Shown one piece after another: positions 6,817-13,391 of a DNA stretch of 17,961 nucleotides (position 1 is the stretch's first letter; each line of letters opens with the position of its first letter). The notes under the pieces are model-generated. The model made no database searches. It was not told the DNA's origin and was given only the letters and a program-made list of their open reading frames with translations. A program made the translations under genes and the position numbers. Source of the DNA: Acidimicrobiia bacterium (GTDB lineage: Bacteria; Actinomycetota; Acidimicrobiia; Spongiisociales; SHLN01); contig JAUXLW010000004.1 of assembly GCA_030623545.1 (NCBI GenBank), positions 1-17,961 of the forward strand, in the 5' to 3' direction.

Positions 6817-7595
6817 GTCCACCCGGCATCGACTCGATAGACCTGGGACGTGATCAGGCGACTGTCGTCGGCTCCCAGAAACAAAATCAGTCGAGCCACG
6901 TCCGCCTCGGTCGTGAGCTCTTTGATGGTCTGGCCGGCCAGCACTTCGTCGACGGTCTCCGAGGTAACCCAGAGCTCACGCTGGCGATCGGTGAACACCC
7001 AGCCGGGCTGCACCGCGTTGACCCGAATGCCATCGGGACCGAAGTTGGCTGCCAAGGTGCGAGTGAGGCCGTATATCCCTGCCTTGGCTGTGGCGTAGGC
7101 GACAAGCTCCCCGGCCTGGTGGTCGACGCTCGGTGAGGTGTAGTTGATGATGGATCCGCCCCCCGCCGCCGCCATGTGAGGCCTCACCGCCTGCGAGGCG
7201 AAGAAGGCGTGACGGAGATTTACTGCCTGCATGGCGTCCCATTCGGCCTCGGTCATCGACCTGGTGTCCGACCGGTCATCGCGGGCCGCATTGTTGACCA
7301 GCACGCGGATGGGCCCCAGCTCGTCGGCGACATCGGCGATCGCTTGCTGCAGTGATGGGGTGTCGGTCACATCGCACACCCGGAACCACACCTCGGTGGG
7401 AAGCTCAGGCTGCTGCACGATGTCGACCGTTGCCACCTGCGCCCCCTGAGCCGCGAACTGGCGCACGACCTCGGCGCCGATACCCGACGCTCCTCCGGTA
7501 ATGAAAACCACGCGATCCCGCAAACTCGGGTAGGAAGCGAAGCCCCCCTGGGCCGGGCCGCTCAACGTGCCGTCATTGAATGCCGGCCAGGTCAA
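6813..7595 (-). CDS. SDR-family dehydrogenase coupled to the lactonase
   Basis: A 260-residue short-chain dehydrogenase with an N-terminal lead of about 25 residues before the fold. TGGASGIG is at 33-40, Asp58 at the end of strand 2 suggests NAD(H), NNAA is at 101-104, and the active site is Ser154, Tyr167 and Lys171 (YATAK). Its partner downstream is a sugar lactonase joined by ATGA, so oxidation of an aldose to its lactone is the likely reaction. The start is uncertain: an in-frame stop at 7601-7599 limits it to TTG 7595 or the TTG at 7565. Neither has its own ribosome binding site. TTG 7595 lies inside the 36-codon dehydrogenase relic that precedes it, so ribosomes finishing that peptide may restart here. 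Confidence 0.88.
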   Translation of the reverse strand: MTWPAFNDGTLSGPAQGGFASYPSLRDRVVFITGGASGIGAEVVRQFAAQGAQVATVDIVQQPELPTEVWFRVCDVTDTPSLQQAIADVADELGPIRVLVNNAARDDRSDTRSMTEAEWDAMQAVNLRHAFFASQAVRPHMAAAGGGSIINYTSPSVDHQAGELVAYATAKAGIYGLTRTLAANFGPDGIRVNAVQPGWVFTDRQRELWVTSETVDEVLAGQTIKELTTEADVARLILFLGADDSRLITSQVYRVDAGWT

Positions 7596-7683
7596 TGATC
7601 AAACCAGTCATCTCGGGTAGCCGGCTGAGCACGCCGGCATGATGAGCCGGGATTCGACCGACCTCGATTACTCCGATCCGCAT
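7573..7683 (-). pseudogene. Gfo/Idh/MocA (IolG-like) dehydrogenase relic, 36 codons
   Basis: This short frame reads MRIGVIEVGRIPAHHAGVLS followed by RLPEMTGLIIDLAGIQ and a stop. It is plainly the first strand-turn-helix-strand of a Gfo/Idh/MocA dehydrogenase, whose members begin like MRIGVIGVGRIGxxHA. Two of the three NAD-binding glycines are replaced (Glu and Pro), and the remaining 300 or so residues are missing, so it cannot be an enzyme. Its ATG and ribosome binding site (GGAGG three bases before) are intact. It overlaps the first 23 bases of the SDR gene, so it may now act as a leader peptide for that gene. Inositol 2-dehydrogenase (IolG) is one member of the family, but the fragment is too short to prove that origin. 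Confidence 0.6.
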
Positions 7684-7769
7684 GTCCCTCCATCAGGTAC
7701 GCAACGCGGCAATGACACATGTTTGAGCCGAGAAGGTACCAGCGAAAGTGCCGCCGCGCCCAAATCCAG

Positions 7770-7798
7770 TTGCAGAAAACTCTCAACACTCGTAAGTT
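7770..7798 (+). promoter_or_regulatory. Possible promoter of the ABC importer operon
   Basis: TTGCAG (7770-7775) and TAAGTT (7793-7798) are separated by 17 bases, about 100 bases before the substrate-binding gene. Each hexamer matches the housekeeping sigma consensus at only three of six positions. The rest of 7684-7897 holds no gene that I can see; it must also contain the promoter for the divergent SDR-lactonase unit, which I could not locate. Confidence 0.28.
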
Positions 7799-7805
7799 GC
7801 CAGTC

Positions 7806-7812
7806 TGTTAGC
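7806..7812 (+). promoter_or_regulatory. LacI-type operator half-site
   Basis: TGTTAGC stands just after the possible promoter, close to the expected transcription start. It is the exact inverse of GCTAACA at 7874-7880. TGTTAGC-GCTAACA is a common form of LacI-family sugar-repressor sites. Alone a 7-base match is weak evidence. Confidence 0.25.
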
Positions 7813-7865
7813 TCCTTCTGACGGCTGGCGACTCAATTCCGTGTCGCACCTGAGGGGAGATGGCC

Positions 7866-7880
7866 TGACAGCCGCTAACA
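7866..7880 (+). promoter_or_regulatory. Possible LacI-type operator next to the ribosome binding site
   Basis: TGACAGC-C-GCTAACA is an imperfect palindrome: the right half is an ideal LacI-type half-site and the left half matches at five of seven positions. It lies immediately upstream of AAGGAGG (7882-7888), the ribosome binding site that fixes the ATG at 7898. A repressor bound here would block the importer operon, but no regulator gene is visible in this window. Confidence 0.3.
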
Positions 7881-7897
7881 CAAGGAGGATGAAACCA

Positions 7898-8887
7898 ATG
7901 AGAAAATTCCGATGGCTGGCGATCGTGCTGGCCTTTACACGCGTAGCCGCCGCATGCGGCGGCGATGGCGATGACACGACGAGCACCGGCGCAACTCAGG
8001 ACACGGTAGATTTGACCCAGGGGGGCGATCTCACGTTCCATATGGTTACCCACAGCGACGACGGCCCATTCTGGTCGGTTGTCAAGCGCGGGATGGATGA
8101 CGCCTGTGCGGCGGTCGGTGTGAGCTGTGTCTGGTCCCCGTCGGTGAACACGCCGGAGAAGCAGGTGCAGGACATTGATGCGGCCATCGCGGCCGCCAGC
8201 GACGGCATTGCCATTTCGCTCGCCAGTCCCGACCAGGTCGGCCCGGCTGCCGAGAGGGTTGTCGCGGCAGGTATCCCGCTGTACACGCTCAACTCGGGTC
8301 TCGATTTTTACAAGGCACTGGGGGCGGTGACCCACATTGGTCAGACTGAGTTTGTTGCTGGTCAAGGCGCCGGCGAACGCTTCAACGCGCTTGGTGTTAG
8401 CCATGTGCTGTGCGCCCGGCAGGAGCAAAGCAACGTTGGCCTCGAAGAGCGCTGTGCCGGCCTCGCAGACACTTTCAGTGGCCAGGTGACGAGCGAATTT
8501 GGCGGTCTCGATAATGACATACCGGCGCAGGAGGCGGCGATCGCGGCGATACTGGCGGCGGATCCATCCATCGACGCCATCCTCGGAGTCGGCCCGCCCA
8601 TCGCCATCTCGGCACTCAATGCCAGCGAGACGGCAGGACGGGGGGCTGCGATCGGCGGCTTCGACCTGACACCTGAGATCCTCGACGCCATCGAGACAGG
8701 CACGATTGCGTTCACGGTCGACCAGCAACAGTACCTGCAGGGGTATCTGCCGATCATCTTCATGTTCCTGCAAGCCACGAACCAGAACACCGCCGGCGGT
8801 GGTCTGCCGATCCTGACGGGTCCGGGATTCGTGACGTCGGACAACGCCGCTGAGGTCAAGGACCTCTCGGCGCAAGGCACCCGATAG
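7898..8887 (+). CDS. Sugar ABC transporter substrate-binding lipoprotein
   Basis: A 329-residue type 1 periplasmic-binding protein of the ribose/fructose (CUT2) group, which captures a sugar outside the cell and delivers it to the permease. It starts with a lipoprotein signal (LAIVLAFTRVAAAC, Cys20 lipidated), then a Gly/Asp/Thr linker (21-43). The first lobe begins TFHMVTHSDDGPFWSVVKRG and continues with the IDAAIAAASDGIAISLA segment; the second lobe includes ILGVGPPIAISAL and the GGFDLTPEILDAI motif. A perfect AAGGAGG nine bases before ATG 7898 decides the start over ATG 7889. Arg15 inside the hydrophobic part of the signal is odd. It is followed by a strong hairpin, then the permease. Fructose, inositol or a related sugar is possible; the ligand cannot be read. 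Confidence 0.92.
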   Translation: MRKFRWLAIVLAFTRVAAACGGDGDDTTSTGATQDTVDLTQGGDLTFHMVTHSDDGPFWSVVKRGMDDACAAVGVSCVWSPSVNTPEKQVQDIDAAIAAASDGIAISLASPDQVGPAAERVVAAGIPLYTLNSGLDFYKALGAVTHIGQTEFVAGQGAGERFNALGVSHVLCARQEQSNVGLEERCAGLADTFSGQVTSEFGGLDNDIPAQEAAIAAILAADPSIDAILGVGPPIAISALNASETAGRGAAIGGFDLTPEILDAIETGTIAFTVDQQQYLQGYLPIIFMFLQATNQNTAGGGLPILTGPGFVTSDNAAEVKDLSAQGTR

Positions 8888-8913
8888 CCGACCAGTCGGC
8901 AAAACCGGTTGGA

Positions 8914-8951
8914 GGGACCGCCCGTCAGCGCTTAGGCTGACGGGCGGTCCC
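8914..8951 (+). terminator. 16-bp perfect hairpin between binding-protein and permease genes
   Basis: GGGACCGCCCGTCAGC pairs perfectly with GCTGACGGGCGGTCCC around the 6-base loop GCTTAG. It is followed at once by CGCG-TTTT-CGCG (8951-8962), which supplies only four Ts. It lies 26 bases after the stop of the binding protein and 41 before the permease start. In ABC operons such stems usually protect the upstream mRNA or stop part of the transcription, so that the binding protein is made in excess. I expect that role here rather than full termination. Confidence 0.7.
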
Positions 8952-8992
8952 GCGTTTTCGCGGATTGCCCGGCTGCACGAAAGGGAGGCCTC

Positions 8993-10906
8993 GTGACAAC
9001 TGATGTCGCAACTGCCGACGTTCCAGCGGCTGCGCCCGACGAGCGGCTGGCTTATCGAGGCCCGATTCAGCGGCTCCTGGTCCAGCCCGAGATCGGAGCA
9101 TTGCTCGGTGCCATCTCGATCTGGGTCTTCTTCTGGGCGGTGACGGTTCCATTCGGCACCGCCATCGGTACCGCCAACTGGCTGGACGTGGCAGCCACGC
9201 TCGGCATCATGGCCGTTGCCGTCGCCTTGTTGATGATCGGTGGCGAGTTCGACCTGTCCGCCGGGGCGATGACCGGAGCGACCGGGATCCTTGTGATCCT
9301 GCTTGTGAAGGACACCGCCGGTGGTGGGGCCGGGTTGAGCCTGTGGATCGGCATACCGCTGTCGTTCGTCCTGGCTCTCGGCATCGGCTGGTTCAACGGC
9401 ACCCTCGTCGAGCGCACTGCTCTTCCTAGCTTCATCGTCACCCTTGGCGCCTTCTTCGTCATTAAAGGCGCCAAGCTCGGCTTCGCCAAGCTCTTCGTCG
9501 AGACCATCCAGGTGGGCCGGATCGACGAAGGGGCCGGGCACGACTTCTGGCGGAAGATCTTCTCGTCCGTATGGACTCGCAATGACCACATCTTCAATTC
9601 TCGGGACACCGTCTATGTCGCTCTGCTTGTCGTCGGAGGTGTCGCCATCCTCCTCGGGCTGCTCGAGCTGACCTACCGGCGCCGGGCGTCCTTCAACCCG
9701 GGCGGCCTCCCGATTGCCGGAATCGGGGCCGCCGCCGGACTCGTCGGGCTTTTCGCGTTGCATGGCACGGAGGGGACCGGAGCCAACTTCATCTGGTCGA
9801 TCGTGATGGGCGCCGGCGTTCTCATCGGCGCCTACGGAATCGCCCTGTGGCGATTCGAGCCCAACCCGGACCGGGGAGCGCTGCAACTACCGGGCGGCCT
9901 GCTCCGCCCGGCCGGTCTCGGCACGGGGCTGGTGATACTCGGTGTGTTCTTCGGGCTGATTCTCGACTCGGCGCCGGCCCTCAAACCAGATAGAACCGTC
10001 GACACCATCTTCTTCTTGCTCACCGAGCAAGGTTTGCGTGCCATTCTCTTCGTGGGCCTCTCCATCGTCGGCCTGGTCTTACTGCTGATCGCCGCCAGTC
10101 GGGCCCGCAATTTCTCCTCCACGAGCGGCACCGTCGTTTCCATTTACACCGCCATCGTGGTGACAGTGCTGGCCTTCATCATTCAATCGGAATCTGACGC
10201 GCCGAAATTTCGGGCCGAGCTATTTTCAGTCTTGCTTCTCGTGGCTCTCCTCATGGCAACCTGGGCCGTCGTGGGGCTGTATTTCGAACAAAGAAGATTC
10301 CCGGATGAGGCGCCCGATCGGCTCGGACGTGTGTTGGCCATTGCCGGCGTGGTTCTGGCATCCGTCGGCGTTGTGTTTCGGCTGCTCTTCACGACCGACT
10401 CCGAATTGCCGACACTGGTCGGACAGACCCAGTTCCGTGTTTCAATTCTATGGTTCCTGCTTTCGGCGGGCCTCGCCACCTGGGTGCTGGCCCGCACCAA
10501 GTTCGGAAGCTGGACCTTCGCCGTCGGCGGAAGCAAGAGTGCCTCCCGTCAGGTCGGTGTCCCGGCGGCTCGCACCAAGACCCAGCTCTTCATGATCGTG
10601 TCCGCTGCCGCCTGGCTGGTCGGCATGCTGCTGGCGTTCCGGCTCCAAACGATCCAGGCCAGCACCGGCGACGGCAAGGAGTTCGAGTACATCATTGCGG
10701 CAGTGGTCGGCGGGACCCTCCTTATGGGAGGTTACGGCTCGGCAGCGGGCGCCGCCATCGGCGCCATGATCATGGCGATGTCCTTTCAAGGGATCCCGTT
10801 TGCCGGCTGGAACTCGGACTGGCGGTTTCTGTTCCTCGGCGTCATCCTGTTGCTGGCGGTCATGGCAAACAACTACATACGCAAGACGGCGGAGGAAGCG
10901 TCATGA
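8993..10906 (+). CDS. CUT2-type sugar ABC permease with a large internal membrane insertion
   Basis: A 637-residue permease of the RbsC/FrcC family; usual members have about 320-430 residues. The N-terminal family part (30-194) includes the LLMIGGEFDLSAGAMTG motif (79-95) and ERTALPSFIVTLGAFFVIKG (140-159). The C-terminal part (about 481-637) has ATWVLARTKFGSWTFAVGG (495-513), the EAA-like loop contacting the ATPase, and IIAAVVGGTLLMGGYGS (567-583). Between them lies an insertion of about 285 residues with eight hydrophobic segments near 207-226, 238-256, 266-286, 308-327, 348-369, 381-398, 409-430 and 447-466. No frameshift is needed and third-position G/C is kept, so it is one protein. The GTG start has GGGAGG four bases before it. 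The stop overlaps the ATPase start as ATGA. Confidence 0.92.
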   Translation: MTTDVATADVPAAAPDERLAYRGPIQRLLVQPEIGALLGAISIWVFFWAVTVPFGTAIGTANWLDVAATLGIMAVAVALLMIGGEFDLSAGAMTGATGILVILLVKDTAGGGAGLSLWIGIPLSFVLALGIGWFNGTLVERTALPSFIVTLGAFFVIKGAKLGFAKLFVETIQVGRIDEGAGHDFWRKIFSSVWTRNDHIFNSRDTVYVALLVVGGVAILLGLLELTYRRRASFNPGGLPIAGIGAAAGLVGLFALHGTEGTGANFIWSIVMGAGVLIGAYGIALWRFEPNPDRGALQLPGGLLRPAGLGTGLVILGVFFGLILDSAPALKPDRTVDTIFFLLTEQGLRAILFVGLSIVGLVLLLIAASRARNFSSTSGTVVSIYTAIVVTVLAFIIQSESDAPKFRAELFSVLLLVALLMATWAVVGLYFEQRRFPDEAPDRLGRVLAIAGVVLASVGVVFRLLFTTDSELPTLVGQTQFRVSILWFLLSAGLATWVLARTKFGSWTFAVGGSKSASRQVGVPAARTKTQLFMIVSAAAWLVGMLLAFRLQTIQASTGDGKEFEYIIAAVVGGTLLMGGYGSAAGAAIGAMIMAMSFQGIPFAGWNSDWRFLFLGVILLLAVMANNYIRKTAEEAS

Positions 10907-11769
10907 GCGAACCGGCCCTCCTCGAACTCGAGGACATCTCCAAGAACTACGGCAACATCATTGCCCTCACCGGAGTGACAACATTGGTTAATGCCGGTGA
11001 GGTGACATGCGTGCTGGGCGACAACGGTGCCGGCAAGTCGACGTTCATCAAGATCATTGCCGGTGCCCACCAGCAGAGCGAGGGCATCCTCAAGGTCGAC
11101 GGCGAAGAAGTGATGTTCGACTCACCTCGCGATGCGCTCGCCCGCGGCATCGCCACCGTATATCAGGACCTGGCCGTGGTCCCGCTCATGTCGGTATGGC
11201 GCAACTTCTTCCTGGGTTCCGAGCCCACCAAAGGGTTCGGCCCCATCCGGTGGATCGACAGGAAGAAAGCCTCCCGCATCGCCAAGGAGGAGATGGGCAA
11301 GATGGGCATCGACATCCGTGATACCGAGCAGGCCGTCGGCACGCTGTCCGGTGGTGAGCGCCAGTCGGTCGCCATCGCCCGCGCCGCCTACTTTGGCGCC
11401 AAGGTTTTGCTCCTCGACGAGCCCACCTCGGCGCTCGGAGTCAAGCAGTCTGGCGTGGTGCTCAAGTACATCCTCGAAGCCCGCAACCGGGGCCTGGGAG
11501 TGATCTTCATCACCCATAACCCCAACCACGCCTGGCCGGTAGGCGACCGTTTTCTGATCCTCAACCGCGGCGTGTCGATGGGGAACTTCGCCAAGGACGA
11601 GATCACCCGCGACGAGCTGATCATGATGATGGCGGGTGGTGCCGAGCTCGAAGAGCTCACCAGGGAGTTGGAGCAGGCCGCCGCCGGGGACGAAGCTCTC
11701 TCTCACCTGGCGGAAGAGTTCGCCGAGGAAGTCGGAGAACTCGAGGAGCGGGCCGAACACGACGAATGA
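10903..11769 (+). CDS. Single-domain sugar ABC transporter ATPase (FrcA-like)
   Basis: A 288-residue ABC ATPase that powers the importer. Walker A is GDNGAGKST (39-47), the Q-loop Gln88 is in VYQDLAVVP, the signature is LSGGERQ (148-154), Walker B is VLLLDEP (168-174), the D-loop is SALG and the H-loop His205 lies in ITHNPNHAWPVGDRF. Most CUT2 ATPases (RbsA, XylG) are two fused domains of about 500 residues; this one has a single domain, like FrcA of the rhizobial fructose importer, so it should work as a homodimer. After residue 246 it carries a 40-residue acidic, Glu-rich tail predicted to be helical, which FrcA-type proteins do not need. The ATG overlaps the permease stop (ATGA). Its own stop overlaps the next gene the same way. 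Confidence 0.93.
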   Translation: MSEPALLELEDISKNYGNIIALTGVTTLVNAGEVTCVLGDNGAGKSTFIKIIAGAHQQSEGILKVDGEEVMFDSPRDALARGIATVYQDLAVVPLMSVWRNFFLGSEPTKGFGPIRWIDRKKASRIAKEEMGKMGIDIRDTEQAVGTLSGGERQSVAIARAAYFGAKVLLLDEPTSALGVKQSGVVLKYILEARNRGLGVIFITHNPNHAWPVGDRFLILNRGVSMGNFAKDEITRDELIMMMAGGAELEELTRELEQAAAGDEALSHLAEEFAEEVGELEERAEHDE

Positions 11770-12701
11770 GGGTCTGGCTGACCGGCGGGACAGGTTTCGT
11801 CGGCAGTAACATCGTCCACGAGGCAGTCGTCCGTGGTCATGACGTTCTGACCACAGTCAATCGTTTCATCCCCGAAGATCCCACCGCCTACCTGACCGAC
11901 CGGGTCGACATGACCGATGCCGCAGCCGTAGCAGCGAGCATCCGGCGCTTTGCACCCGATGTCGTCATCCACTGCGCCATCCTCAACGACTTCGAGCGCA
12001 TATATGCCGACCGCCGGGCCGCGTGGGACTCCTATGTGGGCGCGACCCGTCACTGCGCCACGGGCGCCGAGGCGGCCGGAGCGTCCTTCATCGTGGTTTC
12101 GACCGATTGGGTGTTCGACGGAACTCAGGGAGGGGCCGATGAGGATGCGCCACCCAACCCGGTAAACCTCTACGGCGTTCTCAAAGTCGCCAGCGAGCTG
12201 GTCGCCGTCGAGCGCGGTGGGGCAGTGGCGCGGGTTTCGGGGGTCAACGGGGTGCATCGGGCGCGGCCGGACTCGCCACGCAATCAGGATCCCGGGTTCG
12301 GCTATTTCGTAGCTTCGATCGTCGACTCCCTCCGCCAGAGCAAGTCCTTTACGGTCTGGGAGTCCGACAACATCAACATGGTGGCCACGCCTTCGTTGGC
12401 GAGCCAATGTGGCGAACTGATGTTGCGGATCGCCGACCGACGGCTCGACGGCGTGTTCCACTGCTGCGGGGCCGACGCCGTCGGGCGCATGGAACTGGCC
12501 GAATTGACCTGCGAGGTCTTCGGGCTCGACTCATCCCTGCTTCGCTCCGGATCACCCGAGGCTCAGGCTATGCCCAACGTTCCCATCCCGTATGACACCT
12601 CCATCAGTGCCCCCCGCACCGCCGAACTGCTCGACCACGAGCCGACCCCGGTGCGCCAGTTGCTGGAGCGCTTCCGCGCCGAGTACGAAGCGGCTGCGTG
12701 A
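11766..12701 (+). CDS. RmlD-like NAD(P)-dependent sugar reductase/epimerase
   Basis: A 311-residue extended-SDR protein of the dTDP-4-dehydrorhamnose reductase (RmlD) type. The cofactor motif GGTGFVG is at 7-13. RFAPDVVIHCA (61-71), STDWVFDG (112-119) and the pair Tyr136 and Lys140 (YGVLK) follow in the usual order, and the C-terminal half carries the substrate domain. Canonical RmlD acts on nucleotide sugars, but no other rhamnose-synthesis gene is present; a reductase or isomerase acting on the imported sugar is as likely. The ATG overlaps the ATPase stop (ATGA) and the stop overlaps the protease start (GTGA), so it is made together with the transporter. Whether it takes NAD or NADP cannot be told from the sequence. 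Confidence 0.85.
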   Translation: MRVWLTGGTGFVGSNIVHEAVVRGHDVLTTVNRFIPEDPTAYLTDRVDMTDAAAVAASIRRFAPDVVIHCAILNDFERIYADRRAAWDSYVGATRHCATGAEAAGASFIVVSTDWVFDGTQGGADEDAPPNPVNLYGVLKVASELVAVERGGAVARVSGVNGVHRARPDSPRNQDPGFGYFVASIVDSLRQSKSFTVWESDNINMVATPSLASQCGELMLRIADRRLDGVFHCCGADAVGRMELAELTCEVFGLDSSLLRSGSPEAQAMPNVPIPYDTSISAPRTAELLDHEPTPVRQLLERFRAEYEAAA

Positions 12702-13369
12702 GGCGTTACGGCCTCCTGAACGTCATGACCGGCATTGCGCTGGTGGCGGCAGGGTGCTCGAGCAATTCACCACCCACTGCTGAAGACGTCGCCTCATCGG
12801 TCGCCCGGGTCAGCGGCATCGCTTGCAACCGCACAGTCGAAGGAAGTGCCGCGCTGATAGCCGATGGGCTCTACATAACGAACGCCCACGTCATCGCCGG
12901 GTCTGGGGCGGGCCTTCAGCTCCGCTTGCCGAATGCAGGCAATGTGGCCGCAACAGTCGTCGGTTTCGATCCGAACCGCGACTTGGCACTCCTGGCCGCA
13001 CCGGGCGGAACCGGAAATCCGCTCGCTATCGGATCAAGCGAAGCTGGCGACAAGGGGGCCATCGCTTCCGTGACAACGGACCTCGACATCGAGCTCATCG
13101 AGTATGAAGTCCTTCGGCGCATCTTGGCGACAGGAGACGATATCTATGGCGAGGGCGACGTGGCTCGTCAGGCACTCGAGATCGAGGCCGATATCGGCTC
13201 AGGGGTTTCCGGAGCTCCGCTCATCAGCAGGGCCGGCGAACTCGTAGGCGTCGTGTTCGCCGAATCTCGCACAAGAGGTTCGAGCTACGCCGTGTACTCA
13301 GCCGAAATCGAAAGCTTCCTTGCCGAAGTGGACCCCACCACTACGGTGGCATCTGGTCGATGCAAATGA
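12698..13369 (+). CDS. MarP-like trypsin-family serine protease, lipoprotein
   Basis: A 223-residue secreted protease. The lipoprotein signal ends in ALVAAGC, with Cys20 lipidated, so it should sit on the outer face of the membrane. The chymotrypsin-fold triad is His64 (ITNAHVIAG), Asp95 (DPNRDLALL) and Ser171 (GVSGAP, where most relatives have GNSGGP). The spacing and the opening VARVSGIACNRTVEGS resemble the periplasmic domain of mycobacterial MarP. Cys43 and Cys222 are placed like the MarP disulfide that ties the two ends of the domain together. MarP itself has four membrane helices before this domain; here a lipid anchor replaces them. GTG 12698 overlaps the RmlD-like stop. A protease at the end of a sugar-import operon is unexpected. 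It could be a quality-control or signalling enzyme. Confidence 0.85.
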   Translation: MRRYGLLNVMTGIALVAAGCSSNSPPTAEDVASSVARVSGIACNRTVEGSAALIADGLYITNAHVIAGSGAGLQLRLPNAGNVAATVVGFDPNRDLALLAAPGGTGNPLAIGSSEAGDKGAIASVTTDLDIELIEYEVLRRILATGDDIYGEGDVARQALEIEADIGSGVSGAPLISRAGELVGVVFAESRTRGSSYAVYSAEIESFLAEVDPTTTVASGRCK

Positions 13370-13391
13370 AATCGACGGCGTAACTCCGGAT

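Noticed and set aside
7808..9886. Open minus-strand frame of 692 codons opposite the binding-protein and permease genes
   Set aside because: It mirrors the codon bias of two well-recognised plus-strand genes, shows no family, and has a charged low-complexity translation typical of antisense shadows in GC-rich DNA.
10450..10902. In-frame upstream extension of the ATPase
   Set aside because: It overlaps the permease in another frame; the ATG at 10903 overlapping the permease stop gives the normal ABC domain start.
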